Below, in pieces: positions 5,251-11,868 of a stretch of 11,868 nt of DNA. The stretch is taken from the NCBI GenBank assembly GCA_017861415.1, contig JAGFXS010000022.1:1-11868 (forward strand). The letters run 5' to 3'. The translations under genes and the position numbers were made by a program. Origin of the DNA: Bacillota bacterium (GTDB lineage: Bacteria; Bacillota; Clostridia; Oscillospirales; Oscillospiraceae). The stretch's first letter is position 1. Each line of letters opens with the position of its first letter. A model generated the notes under the pieces. That model did no database searches. It was not told the DNA's origin and saw only the letters and a program-made list of their open reading frames with translations.

Positions 5251-6852
5251 TTGTCCCAATACGAAAGCGAAATTCGGCGCCGGCGCACCTTTGCCATCAT
5301 CTCCCACCCTGACGCGGGCAAGACTACCCTGACAGAGAAGTTCCTGCTCTACGGTGGGGCCATTGCTCAGGCGGGGGCGGTGAAAGGCAAGAAAAACAGC
5401 CGAGCCGCCGTCTCCGACTGGATGGAGATTGAAAAGCAGCGCGGCATCTCCGTCACCTCGTCTGTACTCCAGTTCCAGTACGACGGCTACTGTATCAACA
5501 TTCTGGACACCCCTGGGCACCAGGATTTCTCCGAGGATACCTATCGTACCCTCATGGCGGCGGATTCCGCCGTCATGGTCATCGACGCCGCCAAGGGCGT
5601 GGAGGCCCAAACCAGAAAGCTCTTCAAGGTATGTGTACTGCGGGATATCCCCATTTTTACCTTTATCAACAAGATGGACCGGGAGGCAAGAGATCCCTTT
5701 GAGCTTTTGGAGGAGATTGAGAAAGAACTGGGGATTGAGACCTACGCTGTGAACTGGCCCATCGGCTGCGGCAAGGAGTTCCAGGGGGTCTATGACCGTG
5801 GCGACCGGGCGATCCTGCACTTTACCGCCCAGGGAGGGGCCAAACGGGCTGTCTCCACAGAGATATCTCTGGAAGATCCGGACCTGGACAACCTAATTAC
5901 CCCAAAGCTGCGTGGCCAGCTTCAGGACGATGTGGAGCTTTTGGACGGGGCTTCCTGCGAGTTTGACATGGAGCGGGTGCGCCACGGAAAACTTTCTCCG
6001 GTGTTTTTTGGCTCCGCCCTTACCAACTTCGGGGTAGAGCCCTTCTTAGAGCGCTTTCTAGAAATGACCACCCCGCCCCTGCCCCGGAATTCTGATGAGG
6101 GAATCGTTGATTCCCTGGGAGATGATTTCTCCGCTTTTGTGTTCAAGATTCAGGCCAACATGAACAAGGCCCATCGAGATCGAGTGGCTTTCATGCGGGT
6201 CTGCTCCGGGCGCTTTGACAAGGAGCAGGAGGTCTATCACGTTCAGGGCGGGAAAAAGATCAGGTTGTCCCAGCCCCAGCAGATCATGGCTGCAGAACGA
6301 GAGATGATCGACGAGGCCTTTGCCGGGGACATCATCGGTGTCTTTGACCCGGGGATCTTCTCCATCGGGGACACCCTCTGCATGCCCGGGAAGTCCTTTC
6401 GCTTTGACCCCATTCCCACCTTTGCCCCGGAGCATTTCGCCCGGGTGCGCCCTGTGGACACCATGAAGCGGAAGCAGTTTCTCAAGGGCGCGGAGCAGAT
6501 CGCCCAGGAGGGCGCCATCCAGATCTTCAGGCTGCCCTACAGCGGCATGGAGGAGGTCGTCGTTGGCGTGGTGGGCACACTGCAGTTCGAGGTGCTGGAA
6601 TACCGCCTGCGCAGCGAATACAACGTGGAAATCCGGCGGGAGAGTCTGCCCTACTCCTATCTGCGCTGGATCGAGAGTCCCCAAGAGGTCACCGAGGACG
6701 ATTTGATCCTCAGCAACGACTGCAAAATGGTAGAGGATTATCACGGCCGCAAACTGCTTCTTTTCTCCGCCGCCTGGTCCATTAACTGGGTGCTGGACAA
6801 GAACAAAACCCTTCAGCTTACCGAGTTCGGCGGCGGCGCGTGGGGACGCTGA
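5251..6852 (+). CDS. prfC: Peptide chain release factor 3 (RF3)
   Basis: A translational GTPase that removes RF1/RF2 from the ribosome after peptide release and also takes part in post-peptidyl-transfer quality control. With the chosen start it is 533 aa, close to E. coli RF3 (529 aa). GTPase motifs: G1 SHPDAGKTT 18-26, G2 around RGISVTSS 64-71 (T69), G3 DTPGHQDF 86-93 with catalytic-type H90, G4 NKMD 140-143. The DFSEDTYRTL sequence after G3 is characteristic of RF3 rather than EF-G, and the C-terminal EF-G-like domains are complete. The start is TTG at 5251 because AAAGGAGG (5235-5242) is 8 nt away and the protein then opens SQYESEIRRRRTFAIISHPDAGK, as in the family. In-frame ATGs at 5122 and 5206 add residues foreign to RF3 and have no ribosome site. 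It is transcribed from the promoter inside the end of the previous gene, with no clear terminator after it. Confidence 0.96.
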   Translation: MSQYESEIRRRRTFAIISHPDAGKTTLTEKFLLYGGAIAQAGAVKGKKNSRAAVSDWMEIEKQRGISVTSSVLQFQYDGYCINILDTPGHQDFSEDTYRTLMAADSAVMVIDAAKGVEAQTRKLFKVCVLRDIPIFTFINKMDREARDPFELLEEIEKELGIETYAVNWPIGCGKEFQGVYDRGDRAILHFTAQGGAKRAVSTEISLEDPDLDNLITPKLRGQLQDDVELLDGASCEFDMERVRHGKLSPVFFGSALTNFGVEPFLERFLEMTTPPLPRNSDEGIVDSLGDDFSAFVFKIQANMNKAHRDRVAFMRVCSGRFDKEQEVYHVQGGKKIRLSQPQQIMAAEREMIDEAFAGDIIGVFDPGIFSIGDTLCMPGKSFRFDPIPTFAPEHFARVRPVDTMKRKQFLKGAEQIAQEGAIQIFRLPYSGMEEVVVGVVGTLQFEVLEYRLRSEYNVEIRRESLPYSYLRWIESPQEVTEDDLILSNDCKMVEDYHGRKLLLFSAAWSINWVLDKNKTLQLTEFGGGAWGR

Positions 6853-6868
6853 AAAGGTCCATGAAGCC

Positions 6869-6897
6869 TTGTAATTGCCGCCCCTTGGGGATATAAT
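6869..6897 (+). promoter_or_regulatory. Probable promoter of asnS
   Basis: TTGTAA (6869-6874), 17 bp, TATAAT (6892-6897): perfect -10, 4 of 6 at -35. It begins 17 bp after the prfC stop and predicts a leader of about 100 nt. Within that leader a small GC-rich hairpin, CGGCGC / GCGCCG (6936-6952), can form. No T-box motif is present. Confidence 0.55.
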
Positions 6898-6921
6898 AAC
6901 TGCACAGCAGTTAGTATATCC
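6889..6921 (+). repeat. 33-bp near-perfect inverted repeat over the asnS promoter
   Basis: GGATATAATAACTGC, then ACA, then GCAGTTAGTATATCC: 14 of 15 positions in the arms are complementary. The left arm contains the TATAAT box and the dyad covers the expected transcription start. It has no T tract, so it is a poor terminator. It could be an operator for a dimeric repressor, or an RNA hairpin at the prfC 3' end. No repressor gene is adjacent. Confidence 0.7.
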
Positions 6922-7003
6922 TGTGATTTCAGCTGCGGCGCATCCGGCGCCGATGTAATAAAAGATTGAGGATATATTCAGAGAAAGGGAAGAGCGTGGC
7001 GCT

Positions 7004-8398
7004 ATGAAACGGACAGAGATTTCCCGCATTTTTGCGGATCAAGAGCAGTACGGGGGCAAGACCGTTACTGTTTGCGGATGGGTGCGTACCATCCGTGATA
7101 TGAAAACCTTTGGCTTTATCGAACTTAACGACGGCAGCTGTTTTCGGAGCATCCAGGTGGTGTTTGAGGACGGTGCCCTAGACAACTATAAGGAAATCAC
7201 CAAGCAGAACGTAGGCGCCGCCTTAGTGGTGGAGGGTCAGGTGGTTCTCACGCCCGAAGCCAAGCAGCCGTTAGAGATTAAGGCCGTTTCCATCCGGGTA
7301 GAGGGGCCATCCGCGCCGGAGTATCCCTTGCAGAAAAAGCGCCACGGCGTGGAATTTTTGCGGAGCATTGCCCACCTGCGGCCCCGTACCAATCTCTTTT
7401 CTGCCGCCTTTCGGGTGCGCTCTGTGGCCGCCCACGCGGTGCATACCTTCTTCCAAGATCGAGGGTTCGTCTACGTCCATACCCCCATCATCACCGCCGC
7501 TGACGCCGAGGGTGCCGGGGAGATGTTCCGGGTCACAACCCTGGATCCTGAGAATCCTCCCCGCACCGAAATGGGCGCGGTGGATTTCACCCAGGACTTC
7601 TTTGAAAAACCTGCCAGCCTTACCGTGTCCGGCCAATTAAACGCAGAGAACTTTGCCATGGCTTTTGGCAATGTGTACACCTTCGGCCCCACCTTCCGGG
7701 CAGAGAAGTCCAACACCCAGCGCCATGCCGCTGAGTTCTGGATGATCGAGCCGGAGATGGCTTTCTGTGATCTTCAGGGTGATATGGAGGTTGCGGAGGA
7801 TATGATCAAGTATGTCATCCGCACAGTTCTGGAGAAGTGCCCAGAGGAGATGGAATTTTTCAACGCTTTTGTGGACAAGGGTCTCATTGAGCGGCTGGAG
7901 GGGGTCATAAGCTCCGATTTTGGCCATGTGACTTACACCCAGGCGGTGGAGATTCTAAAAGATGCCCAGGCGAAGTTTGAGTATCCCGTCTACTGGGGCT
8001 GTGATTTGCAGACAGAGCATGAGCGCTATCTCACCGAGACGCACTTCAAGCGTCCCGTTTTCGTCACCGATTATCCCAAGGAGATTAAGGCATTCTACAT
8101 GCGGCAGAACGATGACGGCAAGACCGTGGCTGCCTGCGATTGTCTTGTGCCCGGTATCGGGGAGATTTTGGGCGGTTCCCAGCGCGAGGAACGGCTGGAG
8201 CGACTGGAAGCCCGGATGAAGGAAATGGGGCTGCCTCTGGAGGACTACTGGTGGTATCTGGACTTGCGGCGCTACGGCGGCTGCACTCACGCGGGCTTCG
8301 GTCTGGGCTTCGAGCGGATGGTGATGTATCTCACGGGCATCTCCAACATCCGAGACGTGCTGCCCCATCCCAGAACCGTGGGTAATGCGGAGTTTTAA
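7004..8398 (+). CDS. asnS: Asparagine--tRNA ligase
   Basis: Class IIb aminoacyl-tRNA synthetase that activates asparagine with ATP and charges tRNA-Asn in the cytosol. At 464 aa it is essentially the length of the E. coli enzyme (466). An N-terminal OB-fold anticodon-binding domain (about 1-110, [23 protein letters not shown]) precedes the catalytic core. Motif 2 appears as [20 protein letters not shown] with the FRAE core. [12 protein letters not shown] and the terminal motif 3 segment [25 protein letters not shown] are typical. Ending in GNAEF is usual for AsnRS and argues against AspRS or a paralogous asparagine synthetase. The ATG at 7004 is preceded by AAAGGGA (6984-6990) at a rather long 13-nt spacing; no better in-frame start exists. 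A dedicated AsnRS means Asn-tRNA need not come only from the Asp-tRNA amidotransferase route. Confidence 0.97.
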   Translation: MKRTEISRIFADQEQYGGKTVTVCGWVRTIRDMKTFGFIELNDGSCFRSIQVVFEDGALDNYKEITKQNVGAALVVEGQVVLTPEAKQPLEIKAVSIRVEGPSAPEYPLQKKRHGVEFLRSIAHLRPRTNLFSAAFRVRSVAAHAVHTFFQDRGFVYVHTPIITAADAEGAGEMFRVTTLDPENPPRTEMGAVDFTQDFFEKPASLTVSGQLNAENFAMAFGNVYTFGPTFRAEKSNTQRHAAEFWMIEPEMAFCDLQGDMEVAEDMIKYVIRTVLEKCPEEMEFFNAFVDKGLIERLEGVISSDFGHVTYTQAVEILKDAQAKFEYPVYWGCDLQTEHERYLTETHFKRPVFVTDYPKEIKAFYMRQNDDGKTVAACDCLVPGIGEILGGSQREERLERLEARMKEMGLPLEDYWWYLDLRRYGGCTHAGFGLGFERMVMYLTGISNIRDVLPHPRTVGNAEF

Positions 8399-8409
8399 TA
8401 AAAAACAAG

Positions 8410-8445
8410 AAGGGCGTGACCGAAGCTTCGGTCACGCCCTTTGTT
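8410..8445. terminator. Bidirectional terminator, perfect 32-bp palindrome
   Basis: AAGGGCGTGACCGAAG (8410-8425) is followed directly by its exact reverse complement (8426-8441). On the plus strand the stem runs into TTTGTT after asnS; on the minus strand it runs into a T-rich stretch (complement of AAAAAACAAG) after the ATPase gene. The stop codons of both convergent genes lie within 12 bp of it, so it serves both. The centre is AAGCTT; in RNA the innermost pairs must open to form the loop. Confidence 0.93.
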
Positions 8446-8448
8446 ATC

Positions 8449-11163
8449 TTATAGACTTGCGGAGCCGTCCCCAAGACGGGCGGCAGTTTGTATACTGCGA
8501 TGGTCTGACTGCCGGGCTGCGATGATGGCCTTGCGCAGTAGATCCACGGGGATAATCAGGAAGGCCAGCAGGATGACAAATGCCCATTCAGAGAAGGTAA
8601 GGCCGAAGCAGCGGAAGATCGGCCCGCCCAGCTGGGTAAGGGCGATCTGAACCACCACGATAATGCCGATCACCCGAATGAAGCCCGGATTTTTTTTCAT
8701 GTGGGCAAAGAGGTTCAGACCCTCGCTTCTGGCGTTAAAGGCGTTGAAGATGGCGTTGAAGATAAAGAAAGCGAAGAAAGCGGTCATATGGTACCGATCG
8801 TCGGGAGCGGCCCGGAAAGCTTCCGTGGCAATGGGGGCCAGCAGCAGGAAGAGGCCTGCCGCCACGGTCCAGAGGCCGCTGGTGAGGATGGCACCCTTTA
8901 CATTGGAGCTGAGGATAGCCTCATCCCGGCGCTTGGGCGGCTCCTCCATGTAGCGGTCCAGAGCGGGCTCTCCGCCGAAAGCCAGGGCGGCCAGGGTGTC
9001 CATCACCAGGTTGATCCAGAGGATCTGGGTGATGGATAGGGGGGACTCCATTCCCAGTAGGGGCGCTAGGAAAGATATCAGCACGGCGGACACGTTGATG
9101 GTCAGCTGGAAGATAATAAACTTGCGGATGCTGTTAAAGATGGTACGGCCGTAAAGAACAGCCTTGGCCACAGACTGGAAGTTGTCGTCTAAGATGACGA
9201 TATCGCCGGCCTCCTTGGCTACCTCGGTACCGCTACCCATGGCAAAGCCCACGTCCGCACGTTTCAGGGCGGGGGAGTCGTTGACCCCGTCTCCCGTCAT
9301 GCCCACCACCAGATTCAGCTCTTGAGCCAGACGCACCAGGCGGCTCTTATCGCTGGGAAGGGCTCTAGCCACCACCCGAAGGCGGGGGAGCAGAGCCTTA
9401 AGCTCCTCGTCGGAGTGCTCCGCCAGATCATCAGAGGTCATGGTAAGCTCATCCTCACGACTCAGAACGCCGGAATCCTTGGCGATGGCGATGGCGGTGT
9501 CCTTCCGGTCGCCGGTGATCATCACCACCTGCACACCGGCCCGCTGAACCTGGGCGATGGCGGCCTTGGCCTCGGGGCGTACTTCATCCCGGATACCAAC
9601 GATGCCCAGCAGAGCCCACTCTCCCTCGGGCAGACATCCGGTTTCCCGTTCCTCTGGGGCGATAGCCAAAACCAGCACCCGGATGGCTCGCTTGGCCAAA
9701 GCGTCAATCTGGGCGTCAAGAGCGCTGATTTGAGTCTGAGTCAGAGGCTGGCGGGCCCCTTCACCAGTGTAATAGTGGGTGCAGAATTGAAGGAGTCGCT
9801 CCGGCGCGCCCTTCACGAGGGTCATCACTTCCTGCCCGTCGGATACGGTGGCCAATGAGTATTTGTTGGTGCTGTTAAAGGGTTCGCTGGACAGAAGCTC
9901 TACCTGATGGCCTGGGGCCCGAGAGGCGAAGTCCAGCATGGCCCGCTCAGTAGCGTTGCCGCCTACAAAAATTCGGTTGCCGTCTGCGTCTCGGCTCTGC
10001 ACAGCACTACTATTGTAGTGGATGTTCAGGGCAAGGAGATCCTGAAGTCCGGCGCCAATTTCTCGGAAGCGGTTGTAAGTATGCCCTGCGCCGTCCAGGA
10101 AGACCACGGTTTCCAGCTGGCCCCGGGTGATGGTGCCGGTTTTATCAGAAAAGAGAATATTCAGGCTGCCCGCAGTCTCGATTCCTGTCACTTTCCGCAC
10201 CAGAACGCCGTCGCTAAGCATCTTCCCCATGTTCAGGGCTGAAACGATGGCGATCATCAGGGGAAGGCCCTCGGGCACCGCCATGACAATGATGATCACC
10301 GCCAGCATCACTGCTTCCAGAAGGTCTGCTAACAGGGGGACGCCGTTGCCGGCGTAGGCGGCGATCAAGGTGAGATCAAATCCATTGTGAACCACCACTC
10401 GCTGAAAGAGGAAGGCTACGGCAATGAGAATACCCCCCATATAGCCGAAGCGGCTGATGGCGCCAGCCAGCTTATGGAGCTTCACCTTCAAGGGAGACTC
10501 CCGTTCCTCGTCTAACTGAAGCTCTCCGGCCAGGCGGCCGTAGACAGAGGCATCGCCCACCACGGAGACCTCCATAAGACCGTTGCCGCCGCAGACCACG
10601 GAGCCGCGGAAGACCTTGCTGGGATGCAAAAAGTCCACGTTTTCCCCCATGTGGGGAATGTCTCCGTCGGGGGGAAGCTTCTCTACCTCTTCGGCCTCAC
10701 CGTTGAGGGCGGACTGATCTACCTTGATGCTGCCGCGCTTCATGATACCGTCAGCGGGGATTTTGTCTCCCGCCTGAAGGAGCACGACATCCCCAACCAC
10801 AATCTCCGAGATGGGTAGTTCTTCCAGAGATCCGTTTCGGTAGACTTTGCAGAGGATGCGGTCGGCCTCCTCCTGAAGTTTCTGGAAGGCGCTCTCATTC
10901 CGGTGTTCCGACAGGGTGGAGATTAACACCGCCAGTAGAACTGCCACGGCGATGCCCAGGGCCTCATACCAGGCGGTTTCCCCCATAAAGGCGAAAATGA
11001 GGTTAATGCCCAGGGCGATACAGAGAATGCGGATCATAGGGTCGCGGAAATTCTGGCGCAATTTCTGCCAAAAGGTTTCCCGTTTCTGTTCCGTCATCTG
11101 ATTGCTGCCGTGGCGTGCTCGCGATTCTTCCACCTGTCGGTCGGACAGACCATACTGCTGCAT
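8449..11163 (-). CDS. P-type cation ATPase, type II (PMCA/Ca2+-ATPase-like), probable Mn2+ or Ca2+ exporter
   Basis: An integral-membrane pump of 904 aa with the full P-type plan. N-terminal cation-ATPase domain 1-45; M1-M2 about 43-85; actuator domain with SALNGEAEEVEK 151-162; M3-M4 about 240-310 with VPEGLP 296-301 (ion ligand E298); phosphorylation motif SDKTGT 339-344 (D340); nucleotide-binding KGAPE 451-455; MITGD 548-552; hinge TGDGVNDSP 623-631; M5 ligand N690; M6 N718 and D722 in WINLVMDT; C-terminal helices to about 880. This ligand set matches PMCA/SPCA-like single-site pumps, which carry Ca2+ or Mn2+. The actuator motif is NGEA in place of TGES, with the essential glutamate (E156) kept. 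The ATG at 11163 has GGAG 9 nt upstream. The yybP-ykoY riboswitch in its leader argues that excess Mn2+ induces it. Ion choice is inferred from ligands plus riboswitch and is not settled by sequence. Confidence 0.95.
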   Translation of the reverse strand: MQQYGLSDRQVEESRARHGSNQMTEQKRETFWQKLRQNFRDPMIRILCIALGINLIFAFMGETAWYEALGIAVAVLLAVLISTLSEHRNESAFQKLQEEADRILCKVYRNGSLEELPISEIVVGDVVLLQAGDKIPADGIMKRGSIKVDQSALNGEAEEVEKLPPDGDIPHMGENVDFLHPSKVFRGSVVCGGNGLMEVSVVGDASVYGRLAGELQLDEERESPLKVKLHKLAGAISRFGYMGGILIAVAFLFQRVVVHNGFDLTLIAAYAGNGVPLLADLLEAVMLAVIIIVMAVPEGLPLMIAIVSALNMGKMLSDGVLVRKVTGIETAGSLNILFSDKTGTITRGQLETVVFLDGAGHTYNRFREIGAGLQDLLALNIHYNSSAVQSRDADGNRIFVGGNATERAMLDFASRAPGHQVELLSSEPFNSTNKYSLATVSDGQEVMTLVKGAPERLLQFCTHYYTGEGARQPLTQTQISALDAQIDALAKRAIRVLVLAIAPEERETGCLPEGEWALLGIVGIRDEVRPEAKAAIAQVQRAGVQVVMITGDRKDTAIAIAKDSGVLSREDELTMTSDDLAEHSDEELKALLPRLRVVARALPSDKSRLVRLAQELNLVVGMTGDGVNDSPALKRADVGFAMGSGTEVAKEAGDIVILDDNFQSVAKAVLYGRTIFNSIRKFIIFQLTINVSAVLISFLAPLLGMESPLSITQILWINLVMDTLAALAFGGEPALDRYMEEPPKRRDEAILSSNVKGAILTSGLWTVAAGLFLLLAPIATEAFRAAPDDRYHMTAFFAFFIFNAIFNAFNARSEGLNLFAHMKKNPGFIRVIGIIVVVQIALTQLGGPIFRCFGLTFSEWAFVILLAFLIIPVDLLRKAIIAARQSDHRSIQTAARLGDGSASL

Positions 11164-11206
11164 GACTCTTCACTCCATTTATCTTATGATTCCGACAGAA
11201 GACGAC

Positions 11207-11237
11207 AAAAAATCCCCTGCCGCATGCGCTGCAGAGG
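11207..11237 (-). terminator. Second intrinsic terminator in the ATPase leader
   Basis: On the minus strand GATCCTCTGC pairs with GCAGGGGATT over up to 10 bp (G.U pairs included) around a 10-nt loop, and T residues continue to 11207. The T run is partly shared with the stem. It lies only a few nt after the U tract of the riboswitch terminator and 43 bp before the ATPase ATG, so it is a second barrier in series. No competing antiterminator for it was found by eye. Confidence 0.7.
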
Positions 11238-11240
11238 ATC

Positions 11241-11278
11241 AAAAAAGAGACTCCCTCTGTCAGCGACAGATAAGTCTC
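11241..11278 (-). terminator. Riboswitch expression-platform terminator
   Basis: On the minus strand GAGACT pairs with AGTCTC, with an inner CTGTC-GCT-GACAG helix, and TTTTTT follows (11246-11241). The 5' arm overlaps the 3' strand of aptamer helix P1 (11274-11266). Aptamer and terminator therefore exclude each other, as expected for a ligand-ON switch. Confidence 0.88.
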
Positions 11279-11365
11279 GTCATTTCAGATAAAGCCAAGA
11301 ACGAAAATCGTTCCAGTGATGTTGACTTCATCGCGCAAGCTGCGCTGACTACTCCCTCATTGTGT
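11266..11365 (-). promoter_or_regulatory. yybP-ykoY (Mn2+) riboswitch aptamer
   Basis: The minus strand carries the conserved landmarks of this class in order. They are GGGAGTAG (11356-11349), a P2 hairpin GCGCA-GCT-TGCGC, GTCAACAT (11326-11319), a variable GAACGA-TTT-TCGTTC hairpin, then CTGAAATG (11288-11281) and ACGAGAC (11280-11274). P1 closes as ATGAG with CTTAT, extended by ACA/TGT past a bulged C. The family senses Mn2+ and often precedes Mn2+ or Ca2+ exporters, including P-type ATPases. Its 5' end is about 5 nt from the predicted transcription start, and the terminator that follows completes a transcriptional ON switch. With the promoters and terminators it accounts for most of the 408-bp gap 11164-11571. 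Confidence 0.9.
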
Positions 11366-11375
11366 AACGAAGGAA

Positions 11376-11404
11376 ATGGTATCACAGATTCGGCGGTATG
11401 TCAA
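11376..11404 (-). promoter_or_regulatory. Promoter of the riboswitch-ATPase transcript
   Basis: On the minus strand TTGACA (11404-11399) and TACCAT (11381-11376) are 17 bp apart. The weak -10 is helped by an upstream TG one base before it (extended -10). The expected start near 11369 places the aptamer at the very 5' end of the RNA. Confidence 0.8.
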
Positions 11405-11464
11405 GGAGCTTGGCTGCATGTTAATGGATTCTTTGCAGGTGGGCGGAATAACGACCCAACTGAT

Positions 11465-11493
11465 TTGACAACTACGGCATCAATTGCTATGAT
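11465..11493 (+). promoter_or_regulatory. Promoter of the HxlR-family gene
   Basis: TTGACA (11465-11470), 17 bp, TATGAT (11488-11493): perfect -35 and 5 of 6 at -10. It is divergent from the ATPase promoter with 60 bp between the -35 boxes. I see no structure in that 60-bp stretch (11405-11464). Confidence 0.78.
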
Positions 11494-11497
11494 AATG

Positions 11498-11540
11498 CTG
11501 TACATATAAATATAAGCTATACAGTTCATTTGGAAAGCTA
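11498..11540 (+). promoter_or_regulatory. Candidate operator repeats downstream of the HxlR promoter
   Basis: CTGTA (11498-11502) and TACAG (11520-11524) form an inverted repeat. AGCTA occurs twice (11515-11519 and 11536-11540), followed by TAC and GTAC. HxlR regulators commonly repress their own or divergent promoters through short TA-rich dyads in this position. The arms are short and A/T-rich, so chance is a real possibility. Confidence 0.3.
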
Positions 11541-11571
11541 GTACCTGAATGAAAAAAGGAGTAAATGAATT

Positions 11572-11868
11572 ATGGTTGGAATCAAGGGTCTCCCAAATGA
11601 AAATTGTCCCGTCTCCGCCACCCTACATTTGATTGGCGGGAAGTATAAGGCACTGCTCCTTTGGCATTTGACCGCGGGAACATTACGGTTTCATCAACTA
11701 CGGGAATTGGTGCCGGAGGCAACCCCAAAGATGCTGACCCAGCAGCTGCGCGAATTGGAGGCTGATGGACTGATCAGCCGTACTGTTTATCCTGTGGTGC
11801 CCCCCAAGGTGGAGTATGCTCTAACGGAGCAGGGACGCAGTCTCTTTCCCATTCTGGAGGCTATGTAT
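11572..11868 (+). CDS. HxlR-family winged-helix transcriptional regulator, partial
   Basis: A dimeric DNA-binding regulator; family members often sense reactive electrophiles or oxidants through a cysteine near the N-terminus. The first 99 codons are present with no stop before the window end; the family is usually 100-130 aa, so little is missing. Diagnostic sequence: C12-P13, [13 protein letters not shown] (21-33, usual form IGGKW), [20 protein letters not shown] (38-57) as the recognition region, [12 protein letters not shown] (59-70), and the wing [16 protein letters not shown] (76-91). The ATG at 11572 has AAAGGAG ending 10 nt upstream. It is divergent from the riboswitch-controlled ATPase, but nothing shows that it regulates that gene, which already has a metal switch. 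The target could equally be a gene beyond the right edge. Confidence 0.93.
   Translation, partial: MVGIKGLPNENCPVSATLHLIGGKYKALLLWHLTAGTLRFHQLRELVPEATPKMLTQQLRELEADGLISRTVYPVVPPKVEYALTEQGRSLFPILEAMY

Noticed and set aside
6853..7003. T-box riboswitch for asnS
   Set aside because: The gap is only 151 bp and lacks the conserved T-box sequence and a terminator; the visible structure is the 33-bp dyad and a small hairpin.
6058..7029. A 323-codon minus-strand open frame opposite prfC
   Set aside because: Antisense shadow of the RF3 gene and its downstream gap; no recognisable domain, ribosome site or promoter.
11177..11227. A 13-codon minus-strand ORF beginning in the loop of the second terminator
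   Set aside because: No Shine-Dalgarno precedes it and the start would be buried in the hairpin.
11207..11278. A second (tandem) yybP-ykoY aptamer
   Set aside because: GAGGGAGTCTC superficially resembles the conserved 5' motif, but it is the 3' arm of the terminator and no other aptamer landmarks follow.
1..11868. Mobile element, prophage, CRISPR array or defence system
   Set aside because: No transposase, integrase, phage, cas or toxin-antitoxin sequence and no regularly spaced repeats were seen; the genes are housekeeping, resistance or transport functions.

Overview
The window looks like a chromosomal segment from a moderately G+C-rich member of the Firmicutes, most likely a gut-type clostridium near the Oscillospirales. 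The evidence is strong AGGAGG ribosome sites, consensus sigma-A promoters (TTGACA/TATAAT), a TTG start, an Lsa/CplR-type ABC-F protein, a clostridial-type PMCA-like P-type ATPase and a Firmicute HxlR regulator. The taxon is an inference; there is no rRNA or other direct marker. The genes are mostly short, separately promoted units, and nothing points to a phage, transposon or CRISPR array.

Layout. (1) 1-715, minus: the N-terminal 238 codons of glutamate 5-kinase (proB), with its own promoter at 762-790. (2) 890-2095, minus: a thiolase (acetyl-CoA acetyltransferase) as a single-gene unit between a near-perfect promoter and a strong terminator. (3) 2242-4026, plus: a consensus promoter, a ~250-nt leader and an ABC-F ribosome-protection ATPase of the Lsa/CplR kind. 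The leader has the parts of a ribosome-mediated attenuator: a six-codon peptide (MRHTSC), a segment 1:2 helix, a competing 2:3 antiterminator and a 3:4 terminator with a U6 tract. (4) 4131-5111, plus: an adenylate-forming (AMP-binding) protein truncated after about 326 residues, with a damaged P-loop. (5) 5251-6852, plus: release factor 3 (prfC), read from a TTG start. (6) 7004-8398, plus: asparaginyl-tRNA synthetase (asnS), preceded by a 33-bp near-perfect inverted repeat that covers its likely -10 box. (7) 8410-8445: a perfect 32-bp palindrome acting as a two-way terminator between asnS and the convergent ATPase gene. (8) 8449-11404, minus: a type-II (PMCA-like) cation P-type ATPase under a yybP-ykoY (Mn2+) riboswitch, with two intrinsic terminators in series before the start codon. 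(9) 11465-11868, plus: the start of a divergent HxlR-family regulator, cut by the window end.

How it fits together. Three genes act in translation: the ABC-F factor clears drug-blocked ribosomes, RF3 recycles class-I release factors, and AsnS charges tRNA-Asn. They have separate promoters and are not one operon. The strongest biology is in the two long non-coding leaders (2096-2529 and 11164-11571). Both use premature transcription termination: one appears to sense stalled ribosomes (antibiotic) and controls the ABC-F gene, the other senses Mn2+ and controls a metal exporter. I could run no searches; family calls come from motifs read in the translations, and RNA structures were paired by hand.
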